In this document: in pieces, positions 21,939 through 33,220 of the stretch
How positions within the stretch are numbered: the first letter of the stretch is position 1
Layout: every line of letters begins with the position of its first letter
Source of the DNA: Spinacia oleracea
Taxonomy: Eukaryota; Streptophyta; Magnoliopsida; Caryophyllales; Amaranthaceae
Direction: 5' to 3'
Assembly (NCBI RefSeq): GCF_020520425.1
Contig: NC_079487.1
Location: 68,996,541-69,060,540 of the forward strand
DNA: 64,000 nucleotides
Made by a program: the position numbers and the translations under genes
Notes under the pieces: model-generated
What the model was told of the DNA's origin: nothing
Database searches by the model: none
What the model saw: only the letters and a program-made list of their open reading frames with translations

Positions 21939-22278
21939 ATTGTAAATAAGAATTTGTGAAAACCAGCCTATTTTTCGATAAAACTATGCACCATGGCCTA
22001 ACAAAATACTTAATCAAAGTGATAAGATTATGAGCATCTTAAGCAGCAAATAATATCTACTCTGATTTTTCAAGCGAGTTGCTGAGACTTACACAATCCT
22101 TGTACGGACTATTCCACCATCCTTGTATTCTTCTTCGGATCTTGTTTGTCTTCTGCTCGGCCACATTTCGGATCCTACCTCGGTCATCTGGATATCTATC
22201 TGACCTTCGTCAGCTGCTTCAGTCTCTGTCTTCCTTTCAGGTCCGCAAGTATCATTACAGGGACTTCAAGCAAGATTA

Positions 22279-25200
22279 CTAGTATACACGCAGATGAGTA
22301 ATGCACGATAGAGTATGACGAAGAGGATCCCTTTCCATTTGATCTCTCAGCAAAGGACATTGAACAACCCATAATTCTTTAAGTCCACGAGGTAGAGAAT
22401 TGTCAACAAAGTTTTCGAGTTCTTTACATCTCCTAATATAAAGGGAACTTAGATTCAGAATACGTAAGCAAGATACCGATTTCAAGTTTGGGAAACCACT
22501 AATGGCTAATCCAAGTAATGATGAGGGAAGATCAATATCCTGATTTGGGAAGGTATGTATTGAATTTGATGACCACCCTACATCAGAAATTGAGAGCTTT
22601 TCAAGAGAATTAAGGTTCTGCAACTCCCACTCTTGCATTGGTTGTTCCATGCTAAGGCCATCCAAGTAGAGTGAAATCAAGTTCATGGGTAGACCGCCTT
22701 TTGGAAAGTAGTGTATTTTTGGACAATTTGTAAGAATTAAGTCTTGGAGGGAAGTGAAGTTATGCATTTGATTTGGGAGAGACTCCAGGTTTCGACAAAC
22801 TGATATCAGAAGATTTCGTAGGCCAGAGAGAACAAGATCTTCTGGAAATGAGATAAGATAAGGACATTCACTTATTGTTAATGTGGTGAGAAGAGACAGT
22901 TTAGACGGGCATAAACCTTGTTCAAACAGTAAAAGCTCAATATTTCCACTATGTGCTTGAAGGCGATCTTTACACAACAAAGTTGACAGACTTTGGCAAT
23001 TGACAACCTCCACAACCTCCAGAGAAATCTTTTCACCACTGGAGGAATATGATTCCCCAAATTCCACAAACTGTAGCTTCTGGCAACTAGAGATAACTAA
23101 TTGCCGCAGGGTGAAAGGTAGCTGATCAACCATGACTAGGGATGAACAGTCATCTATTATCAACTTTTGGAGTCGAGGGAGGCTTGGAAGTGAGGCATAT
23201 AACTGCTTGCAATGTTGTATCTCAAGTGTTTGTAGCAAAGGGAGACAGGAAGGTAAATATTGCTGTAGAGATGGACAATCTTTGATTGAAAGCTCTTCAA
23301 GGCAAGAGAATCCCCTGTTATCAGCTGATGTCTGCAACCAACTCTCCCAAGAATTCATAGACTTGAATCTCAGAGTTCTCAATGCCGGAAACGGGTCTGA
23401 ACAACCAACACCTTGAAAATCACAACCTACTGTTTTAAGGCCACGCATTTCTTGAATCATAAGTTCCTTTAACGAGGGAAGCTTCCCTAGTGGTGGTAGA
23501 AATTCACATCTCTCACAACCTACTAAATTTATGATAACCATGTTAATGAAACAAGGGTCTCCCAACCAACTTGGGAATGTCACTCCCTTATAGTTCCTAA
23601 TAGTTAACACTTTTGTAGATTTGTGAGGCTCCAGCTGATGAAGCACATCTATCTTTGTGTTGTCATCAACCCCGTTAGTAAAGCTTCCCCATTCCCATAC
23701 CATTTCCAACTCATCAAGACCTGATTTCTCATGCAACCTTGCTTCTTCTGCATCATTGGAGTTTACCACATTTTCTAATCCAGTTATTGTTAGCTTTCCC
23801 CTAAGATATCTCATGTTCTTCAACTCTCTTATGATGGGTGCATTAGTTCCTATGATAAAATTTTGCAGTGTTTGCAGGTTCGCCAAATTCCCTATCCCGG
23901 ATGGCATCTCCTGCACGGAGGTTCCATCAATATCCACATGGCGAAGGTTAGTTAGGCATCTCATATTTGTTAACAACTTTTGAAGTTTGCTACAGCCTTT
24001 TAACAACAGAGTCTGGAGATTAACAAGGTTGCTTATAGAGTCCGGCAATTCTTCAATACTATTATACGAGAGATTAAGATACCTTAAGAGTTTAAGATCA
24101 CCAATAGCATCAGGAAAATTTTTAACATCCATGTGAGGTAGCTGCAGCACCCTCATGCATTCAAACTTTCTTACAAGATCAAGTACTTGAATTGAAGAAC
24201 CGGGATGAATATGCTTGTTAAAATGAGCAAAAGTACGAAAGTGGCTGACCTTTTTTAGGGGAAAAAGATCTTTGTAATCTTCATGTTCATCTAGTTTAGA
24301 GAAGGATATATGTCGAGCTCTACAAGAAGCCTTCTGCGAATCATTACTTACAGAAATATCCTTTATTGCAAAGCATATATCACCTGCAACCTGTCGGGAT
24401 AAATCACTTTGTAGGCTGTGCATTTTGAAGTATTCAGATCCCTTCAAGCTCCGATCAAAAAATGATGTTGATACTAGATCATGAAAATACTCATGGCCTA
24501 TGTCTTCCATTTGCTTGTTTCCCACATTTCCTGGTAAAAGGCCTTCAGCCATCCATAATAAGATGACATCCTTCTCCGTGAAGATATGATCATATGGGAA
24601 AATAGAGCAATAAGCAAAACACCGTTTCAAATGGGATGGGAGGTCATGAAAACTCAACTCCAACACCTGCAATACCCTGTTCTCATCCATGCTCAAAGTA
24701 TCATAGTCGAGCGTCTCTTGCCATTCACTCTCCTCCACTTTGGTCCTCAAATGGCCTCCAAGAGCTTTCGCTACCATGGGAATGCCTTTACACTTTTTAA
24801 TCATGCCATCTCTCATTGAGCTGAAATTTGGGCTTAAAGCAATATTGGCATCATCAAACGCATGTTGCATAATTAGATGCCAACAATCATCATCCGAAAG
24901 ATACTCCAACGAGATCATACTATTCGGATGAGGATTCATGATCCTTGCCACTTTCTGGCTTCTCGTGGTAGCCACAACTCTACTTCCCTTCGCCCCTGCT
25001 CTTAATGGGGTTCTTAGGTCGTTCCAATCACTATATTTCCCAGTCCACATGTCATCAAGCACGATCAAGAATCTTTTATTTGTTAGCACTTGCTTTAATC
25101 TCACTTGAGCTTGATTGAGATCACAAAACGTGTTGGTTTCACCAGTGATTGAATTAAGAATTGATGTTGTTATTCTTTTAGCATCAAACACTTGAGATAC

Positions 25201-27942
25201 GTAAACCCATGCTTTTAGAGCAAACACGTCAACTTGCTCATCATTGTACACGAGTTGAGCAAGAGTCGTCTTACCAATGCCTCCTTTTCCAACAATAGGA
25301 ATGACAACATAGTTATTGCCAGGACTTGAGTTCTCGTCATTCAGTAATCGATGTGTGATCTCTATTCTGTCACCTTCCCGTCCATAAACAAATGGCTCAC
25401 ATAACAAAGAAGTTGATTCTCTCCAGCTTTTCCATTGTCGTTCTGTTCTTTGTGGAGTTACTTGTTGATGCATCAAATGAACTGAAAGCCCTAAGCCCTC
25501 AGTCTGGCTCAATATTTCTTTCAATTGCTGATCAATCTCTTCTATCCGTGCTGAAAAATCTTGGCCAGTGTTAAACATTAAGGACAGATGTTCTACAGCT
25601 TTTGCCCCACCAACAACAATGCTTTGTACCTGTTGGAAGACAATCGCTATTTGTTACTGAGGGCTATTATAGTTTAAATGAGGCAAAGAAACTTGAAAAC
25701 TAGTAAACCTCATTACTGTAAAATGTAGGATTCTTAGTGAAATTGTATACTCCATAGTATACTCATTGAGAAAGAATTAGATACTGCTAAATTGTGGGAT
25801 GTGTGCCGTTGTACATGCTTAAGCTACATTACATATATGTTTCCGTGCATGAAAAATTGTGGGGTATAAAATATGAAATTATTCAAACTTATTGCAGAAA
25901 ATCTATATGAAATTATCCTGAACATCTCATACTTTGACAATATTCCTAAACATAACCTTCCATAAAACCCCACAATATTGCTTAAATTTGTACTATACAA
26001 AGTACAAGTGAGAATATCATGTTCAGCAGTTCATCTGATTGTGACATTTCGTCGAACAGTTGGTATGCAAGATTGAAGCACTATTTGATAAAGAATTTTC
26101 AGGCGAGAAACAAAACAATCAGAAACATTGGTTTGAACAAGGTAGAAATGGTTGAATTATGAGAAAATTCCGACAAGAACAAGTAGTTGCAAATTTCAGC
26201 CTAAAAACTACGGAGCAGAAAAATACAGGGGAACAGTAGATGCTCTGTTTCATACTCCGTAATAAAGAATCTTATCGGAGTGTCAACTGTTAAAAGTTGT
26301 GTTAGGGGAGCTAACCTGATATATGTGTTGAAGTCTTCTGAAACCAGTTAGTCTGAACTCTGAAGTAGTTAAATATACGTTGTTAACAAAGTTAGTTAGT
26401 GGTCTGTTGGAGTTAGGGATTAAGAATCTGATCGTTAATAGTCTGAAGTAGTTAACAGTCGGATTGTTTTAGCTTTTGAGTTGTATAAATAGCTACATCT
26501 ATAGCTTGTAACAATCATCTGGGAAATCAATAATATTACAAACTTCTCTCTTTTCTCTTTGCAGTCTTCTCTCTCTTAATCATCGTTAGACTCCTCAATA
26601 GATTAAAAAAAGTGTGTACCAAACAATTAAGGTACGATTTCTTTCAAGAAATGTCCCTGATCTTTGAATAAAAAATCACTAAAAAATTATCGGGTTTCTA
26701 AAATTCATTGATATCTTTTGTTTTTAAAACTTAATACACCAAATGACTTTAATAACGTTATCAACTCAATTAACCCACTAATCCTTAATTAATCCACCCA
26801 GCTAAGTAACCCATTTTTTCCCACATAAAAAGTATTCATATCGTGCAATCAATCTCTTGTTAAAAAAATTAAAAAATATCGTGCAATCAGGGCTAACCTA
26901 GTTTTAATAAATTTGAGTTATCCCAATATTATTCCCAACTCAAACCAAATAATGGACATGGATAAAATTGTTAAAATCCCCATGATAAATTATCTATTCT
27001 TAATCCAATTTTTATTCTTATTCATATGCCCATTTCATACCAAACAACTCGTAAGTCCTCAAATTTCCTAAAAGTACGTGCATTTTCTCAAGCGGTCTTA
27101 AGGCCTTTATGTATTAACATTCCATTGAGTAAACCGCAACTAAACGAATAAAAAAACAAACATTTTGAAACACCAATTTATTATGACAATCTTCCTTGGT
27201 TCACTCTTTTTTACTTCGTTCAAGCTACTCCGTATTATTCAAGGTAAGCTACTGAATTTTAAAAATTAAATAAGAAAGAAAGATCACGAGTATACAATTA
27301 AGTAGAAAGAGGGAAAAAAAACCAATTTTGTAAATTCAAAACTTTAAAAAACAAAAAAAAAAAATTGTTACTTTTTCCGTCCTTAAAAGATTATCCCGTA
27401 GTTAAGAATCACTCTATTAATAATTGAGTGTAAAATATGCATATGAGTTGGTAGTATGAGCCCACGAGGAGAGAGATAGAGACAGAACAAGTGGGAAACA
27501 ATACATAAAGTGGAAGAGTTAACCGGTCACTAACCATGTTGTTATTTGTTAAACGAGCAGAGTTAGAGTTGGAGTTGGAGTTGGAGTTGGAGTTGGAAAC
27601 ACGGGCGTGGTTATCTTGTTTGATCATCAACTCGTAAAATTGAGCTTGAGTAGCAAACGCATCCAACACATCCTCCAAGTCATAAGCCAAGTCTTGAAGA
27701 TCCATCATCCATGACTTAACACCATTGTTGTTGTTATTGCTTTCGACTTGCTTCAGCTCCGCGTCACTTAATACGGCCTCTATCATTCTTAGTTGTTTTT
27801 CCCATTGTTTTAAGGTTTGTTGTTGTTCTTGTTTTATCCCTCCTCTGTTCACCAGCTTCATGAACATGTTAACTCCAGGGGACATTAGCTTCTCAAACAA
27901 CACTTGTAGAAATGCTGACAGGAAAGTTTCTCCAATTGCCAT
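22279..27942 (-). CDS. CC-NB-ARC-LRR disease resistance protein (RPP13-like/R13L type), two exons
   Basis: Exon 1 (27942-27535) and exon 2 (25629-22279) join in phase 0 through a GT-AG intron, giving about 1252 residues. Exon 1 encodes an Rx-type coiled coil (MAIGETFLSAFLQVLFEKL; DLAYDLEDVLDAFATQ matches the EDVID-like element) and ends in an Ser-Asn run. Exon 2 holds the NB-ARC: P-loop GKGGIGKTT (about residue 250), kinase-2 LIVLDDMW, RNBS-B GSRVVATTRS, a GLPL-type GIPMVAKALGG, RNBS-D CFAYCSIFPYD, and MHS in place of the usual MHD. About 600 residues of leucine-rich repeats follow to the C-terminus. Such proteins act inside the cell as nucleotide-switched sensors of pathogen effectors. The start is chosen at MAIGE, which matches family N-termini; an upstream in-frame ATG five codons earlier is possible. 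No frame break is visible, so the gene may be functional. Confidence 0.92.
25630..27534 (-). other. Intron of the CNL gene
   Basis: Donor GTTAGT (27534-27529) and acceptor TTCCAACAG (ending 25630). It is 1905 bp and contains a probable solo Copia-type LTR (about 26288-26597). Otherwise it is AT-rich with no gene. Confidence 0.85.
26288..26597 (+). repeat. Probable solo LTR (Copia-like), in the CNL intron
   Basis: Starts TGTTAAAAGTTGTGTTAG and contains a TATA-type TTGTATAAATAGC (about 26483). Then come a CTTGTAACAATC stretch, ATCAATAATATTACAAAC and a C/T-rich TTCTCTCTTTTCTC, the usual U3-R-U5 order of short plant Copia LTRs. The right end at CTCCTCA is inferred, and a clean target duplication is not evident. 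Confidence 0.5.
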
Positions 27943-28689
27943 TTTATGTATGATCAATTCGTTATTTTACAACTTTAGTGGAAAGATTCAGGATTTATTA
28001 CATTTCATTTGGGGTTGTTCTTGATAATTTATTGGGGGTCTAACACCATTATTTGAGTAGAAATGTCCAACAACGTACCTCATGGTTTCGATTAGTCAAA
28101 GTCAATATAGTCAACCTTTAACTATATCCACCCACCATTGCATATTAAAACAATTAAAGAATAATCTACCAAAAATTACACATGTCACTTCTTGTGCAAA
28201 ATTTTTCCGTCAATAATCATTTTTCTAAATATCGTACCTATTTTATTTTTATTCTCTACCCTTTTTTATAAACTATTTACGTATGGAAAAAATATTGTAA
28301 AATTTATAAATTATGAAAATAATAGATACGACATAATAATAATTTACTAAATTATTTTGGTTTTACTCAAATCAATATATTAATAATGGAAAATATTATT
28401 CACTCCATATTCTGGTCAAATTGCCATATTACTTTATTACGCATTTTAAATATGCATATTAGATGAATAAATTTAAATGAGAATGTTCAAAATTTTGTAA
28501 TTACGCAATAGTTTGGGGAAAATTCAGTTAAATATTTTGTAAAATAAAATGATCAAAATCCTTGCGTGCACGGAATCTAATCTAGTGTTGCTATAAAATG
28601 TAATTAGAATAGACTTATCTTGATGATGTGAACAATCAGATAAACATAGAATGAACAATTATAGTGTCGTGGAATATAATTATCCTAAA
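27943..28689. other. Upstream region of the CNL gene
   Basis: AT-rich spacer between the CNL start and the first Copia-derived sequence. It carries the W-box cluster at 28094-28114. No other gene is seen. Confidence 0.6.
28094..28114 (-). promoter_or_regulatory. Cluster of three W-boxes upstream of the CNL gene
   Basis: On the minus strand TTGACT occurs three times within 21 bp (28114-28109, 28105-28100, 28099-28094), about 150-170 bp before the ATG. TTGAC(C/T) is the WRKY binding core, and clustered copies are common in defence gene promoters. Regulation by WRKY factors is inference. Confidence 0.55.
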
Positions 28690-28929
28690 AGACGTATTCC
28701 CACTACCTCCAAGTGAAGGAAATATTGAAGTCACAAAGGATCCATAATCCAGGTCATTGAAAGGTTGGGCGACCAATGACTAATGAAGATTACATTGAAA
28801 GTAGATTTTAGTTCAGTTTCTTGAACTAGATGGACTTGATATGTCAGAAATCTTTTGCATAGATACTTATTGGATCTTGTATCAGATTGACCATGAGACC
28901 ACTTTAAGAGATTAATGTTATGTCATAAG
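28690..28929 (+). mobile_element. Old Copia element, 3' tail, first part (continues at 39432)
   Basis: The segment resembles the untranslated tail of the complete element (about 37480-37600). Shared words include GTTTCTTGAACTA-TGGAC and TTTTGCATAGATACTTA. It is cut at 28929 by insertion of the complete Copia and resumes after 39431. The left limit is not sharp. Confidence 0.65.
28925..28929 (+). repeat. Target site duplication, left copy (ATAAG)
   Basis: ATAAG directly precedes the 5' LTR and is repeated at 39427-39431 directly after the 3' LTR. A 5-bp duplication is the rule for Copia integration. Confidence 0.9.
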
Positions 28930-30314
28930 TGAAGGAAATAATGCCCTTGGTCCAAGTATGCATTCTATGTTAAGTCTAATAAATGCGGTTCAGTATTAAT
29001 TAACAAGTTAATAATTCAGTGAGATCAAGTGAGCTGAATGCCTAGCTAGAGGCCGCTTCAGTTCAAGTGGAATTAATGATATTAATCCACAGCTTACTCT
29101 TGACTGAACCCGTAGGGTCACACAAATAGTACGTAAACGGATCAAGTATTTAATGGCATTAAATACTCCATCTATGAATATTCGGAACCGACGGATCTTG
29201 GTTTCAGTGGGAGCTAAGATCGTCACAGGCAAGAAATGAATACTCCGGAAACGATGATATTGCCGGAAACGGAAATATGGATCGTATCGGAAATATGAAT
29301 ATTATCCAAGTCGTAGATGTTGCCGGAAACGGAAACATGGTACGTATCGGAAAATATTATTGGAAATGGAAATATTACCAGAATCGGAAATATTGCCGGA
29401 AACGGAAATATTGTCAGAATCGGAAATATTACCGGAATCGGAAAATAATTTCGGAAACGGAAATATTAAATATTTGTTCGAAACGGAAATTAATTCCGGA
29501 ATCGGAAATATTAAATATTGTTCGTATCGGAAATAAATTCCGGAACCGGAAATTTAATCGGAAGCGTATCGTACGAATTAGCATCGGACGAGGCTTGCCG
29601 GACGAAGGCCCAGCACGAAGCCGGGGCCATCGCCCAGCAAGCATGCGCGCCACAAGCCCAGCCAAGGCAGCGCCCAGGCCTACCGCAAGGCAGGCCCAGC
29701 GCGCGCCAAGGGCCACGGATGCGTGGGCCGCGCTGCGTGGGCTGCTGCTCGCACGCGCATGGGCAGCCCTTGTGGCTGCCGTGTGTGTGTGAGTTTGTGC
29801 TCATGCGTGATTCCTGAATCTACAAGAGTCAGTGTATGATTAAATTTCTATTCCTAATTGGATAAATTAATTAAATAGAATTCATGTAGGATTCTAATTT
29901 CAATTAATTCGTATCCTACTAGGATTACGATTCCTTTTCCATAACTCTATAAATAAAGGCCTAGGGGTCATAATTTATACACAAGTTTCAAAGTATTCAA
30001 AAGTGAGTTTTTTGAGAGAAAATTAAAACACACATCTTGCTCATAAAGTGCCGAAATTTTCTAGTACCTTAAGGGCGATTCTAGTTGGTCAATCTTAAGG
30101 CGGATCCGGACGTGCTGTGGACTATCTACGGAGGGACGACACTTGGAGTCCTAAAGACTTGTTCTTGTTCGGTTCGGGCGCAGCTAGGGAGGGCACGCAA
30201 CAAAGAGTATGCATCTAAATTATGCTATATGATTATGTGTAAATAATATGTTGTCCCGGGTTAATGGTTGTTTCCGCATGATCTATGTAATGTCATATGT
30301 ATCATAACCTAACA
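28930..30314 (+). repeat. 5' LTR of the complete Copia
   Basis: Begins TGAAGGAAATAATG and ends ACCTAACA. A run of degenerate CGGAAATATT units (29240-29570) is followed by a GC-rich block (29580-29790) and a TATA box CTATAAATAA near 29947. Transcription would start near 29975. Confidence 0.95.
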
Positions 30315-30315
30315 G

Positions 30316-30331
30316 TGGTATCACGAGCCCC
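30316..30331 (+). other. Primer-binding site of the complete Copia
   Basis: TGGTATCACGAGCCCC begins one base after the LTR. It is of the initiator Met tRNA type. Confidence 0.85.
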
Positions 30332-31099
30332 TTATTATTTTCATAATCTAAATTGCATGAACATGGTTAAATATTACAAATTTGCAAGAATTAAAAGGGG
30401 TGATTAATTTTCGTAATTGTTAATTAATTGCAAATTGCGTTTATTTAATTATACGTACGCAGTTTTTCGGCAGTTTCTTCGTTACTCATCCGAATTGAGT
30501 GATTTTTGTGTCAATTCCGCATGTAAAAGGCATTCTAAAATTTTGACAAAAATAGTATTTTTCTGCCGAACCCAGAATTCTCAAATTCGAAGCCTAACTA
30601 TGACTTTTCGAAGGTTTTAGTTTTTCGAATGCAAAATTTCGTAAATTTAAGATGTTAAATTAAATATTTGCGATTCTTGTTGATAAATCTTGAATTTTTG
30701 ATTGACCTACTGCATATGTTTAACAAGTTTGAATGCCTAGTCTTGTTAATTATGCAATCTAATTTGTAATTATGATTAATTTGTTGAAAATTAGAATAAT
30801 TTAGAATTAATTTGATTTTCATAATTAATTGTAATTTAATTAGAAACCTATGATTAAAAACCACCATAAAAATTGTAAATTTACGATAAATTTTAAATTT
30901 TTATGACCTAGACTTGAATCCATAACAATCGGAAATCAATTGGATAATAAATTTTCGATTTTTCGCCCTAAAATTATGAAATTAATAATATCTATTAATT
31001 TGTCATTAATTTTAAATATAAATTTTAAATTTTTATGCGATTCGTTCATATAACTTGCACGCACGAAGCAATGGACGCTTCGTGTTACCCTTAAGGGGT

Positions 31100-31770
31100 G
31101 TTGTATAATGCGGGCATGCGACGACGAGCAAGGGAGCTCGTCGCCCGTGCGGCACGAATGCAATGAGCAAGGGCGTAGTGCACGAGCACAAGGCAGCAGC
31201 CCTGCCTTGTGTCGTGTGCCACGAGCAATGAACGAATGGGCATGGGCGAAGGGCGAGCCAAGGCAGTCGCGTGTGGGCAGCAAGCGAGCTGCGCCACAGC
31301 GCGCGCTGCCTCGCACAAGAGCGCGCAGCCTCGCGCGCAGCGAGCGCAAGCTCGCGTGCCACGAGCGCTGCGCCCAGCATCACTCGCGCGCACAGCGCGC
31401 GATGTCGCGCGCCCAGCGAGCGATGTCGCGCGCCAGCGAGCGATGGCTCGCGCCAGCGAGCGATGGCTCGCGCCAGCGAGCGATGGCTCGCGCCAGCGAG
31501 CGATGGCTCGCGCGCACAGCGAGCGATGTCGCGCGCCCAGCGAGCGATGTCGCGCGCCCAGCGAGCGATGGCTCGCGCGCCCAGCGAGCGATGTCGCGCG
31601 CGCGCACTGCGAGCGATAGCTCGCGTGCGATGAGCGCTGGCGCGCGCAGCGAGCACGATGTGTGCGGAGGCTTGCGATAGGGAAGCAGCAGCTATGCGAC
31701 GAGCGCATGGGCTGCGCGCACATGGCCAGCAATGGCTGTGTGCGTACGGTCCATGGGCGTGCAACGCGTA
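31100..31770 (+). repeat. GC-rich tandem array in the leader of the complete Copia (about 20- to 24-bp units)
   Basis: The core 31380-31620 repeats CCAGCGAGCGATGGCTCGCG at a 20-bp period (31437-31511) and longer variants with extra CGCGCA or CGCGCC. Each unit holds GCGAGCGATGGCTCGC, a near-perfect inverted repeat. The array lies in reverse orientation to the left element's array, as expected from the opposite strands of the two elements. Confidence 0.85.
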
Positions 31771-33220
31771 GGGTGTTTGCGTTACGATTAGATCGTTTTG
31801 AATGTTTAATTTGAAAATTTCAGTTCACGTAATTTTAATTAATTTTAAAATTAATAATTTGAATTATTTTCTTGGATTTTAATTTTGAATATTATAATTA
31901 TAATAAATGTTATTTATTCTAATTATTTTACTAAAATTAAAATCATGAATTAATTTAAATACGACTGAAATTAAATTAAAATTTTGGATTCAATTATAAA
32001 TTGATATGAGCTTTAAATTTTAATTAAATTTGTATGTTTCCGGTTGGACTAGAAATACATTTTTATGTTTAAAATTGGTAAAGCATATGAATTTATTGGT
32101 TTAAGTGGGAGCGCTTTTTAGTCATAAACTCTTGATTAGGTCTACAAATCCTTAAGGTTAAAACAACTTGATTAGAATTAATAAGGACTGAATAATTGGT
32201 AGATTATTGGTGCCCTTGATTAATTGCTGCAAATGTTTACGTGATGCATAATGTGTTTTACTAACCAGCTATGTGGGCCATTCATGATAATGAATGGGTG
32301 AATGGTATATATTGTATATGTACTGTTTTGCAGGTTATGAAGTGACTAGTATGGCCCAAATAGGATAGAAAATATGGTCTGCGTACCATTAATTTGAATG
32401 TAATTGGTCTAAAGTACCAAAGTCATTTTTCAATTCAAATATGGTCTGCGAACCATCAAATAGTTGTAATTAGTTATAGCTTATCCTATTTGAAGAAAAT
32501 GGTGCCTCCCACGGAGATTTTCAAGACGGACTTTGAAGTCAAAGCTTCAAGATGAAGTCGGGCCATACTAGATCACAAATATCTTATGCATGTTTTAAGT
32601 TATTTATTGCTTTAAATATGTCTTAAAATGCATGAGATCAAAAGCTTGATTATGTTGCATGATTAAGGATTTTAGTTCACTTAAAATCTAACCAACATAG
32701 TAAGAGCCTTAAGTTCCAAACTTAAAAATTGAGTTAAAAGGTGCCATGCCAAAATATACACTTGCTTGGATATCCTTTACATCAATCTAGTAATAGTTTT
32801 CGCTCAGCGAGGTGTTACTTATTGGTCCTAAAGGGGCAAGGTACACAAATAATTGTGAGTACATGTTAGTTTTGGTGAAACTCAATGATATAAGTAAGGA
32901 GTCCTTTTATGTCGTGGCAAAATCGATAGGTTTACCTAATAAGTTCTTAGACGTACCTATCAACCAAGAATAGTTTCTAGACTATTAGCAAAAGGCTTTT
33001 GCTTACCTAAGATGTTCTAGGATTAAGTCGACAAACTGTGCTTAGTTCTTCAATGATTTTAGGATCTTGGAATCATTTTATTCACACCTGCCGGAACACA
33101 TAACTTGAATAAAATGCTTAATAAACATTGAATTATGCATGTATGCTAGAATTTAAGTTTATTAAGAGAAACTGTGAATGGTTATTTATTTGTTTATTCT
33201 TTTCAATTGTAGTTTTTAAT

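Noticed and set aside
22079..22282. Plus-strand frame of 67 codons next to the CNL stop
   Set aside because: No domain, no upstream promoter, and it lies in the probable 3' untranslated region of the CNL gene on the other strand.
29277..29817. Open frames of 171 codons in the Copia LTR (also at 38389-38929 and 3769-4338)
   Set aside because: They translate the CGGAAATATT repeats and the GC-rich block of the LTR, and occur upstream of the LTR TATA box.
30936..31764. Open frames of up to 243 codons in the leader of the complete Copia
   Set aside because: Same array effect as on the left side; frames on both strands overlap and have no domain.
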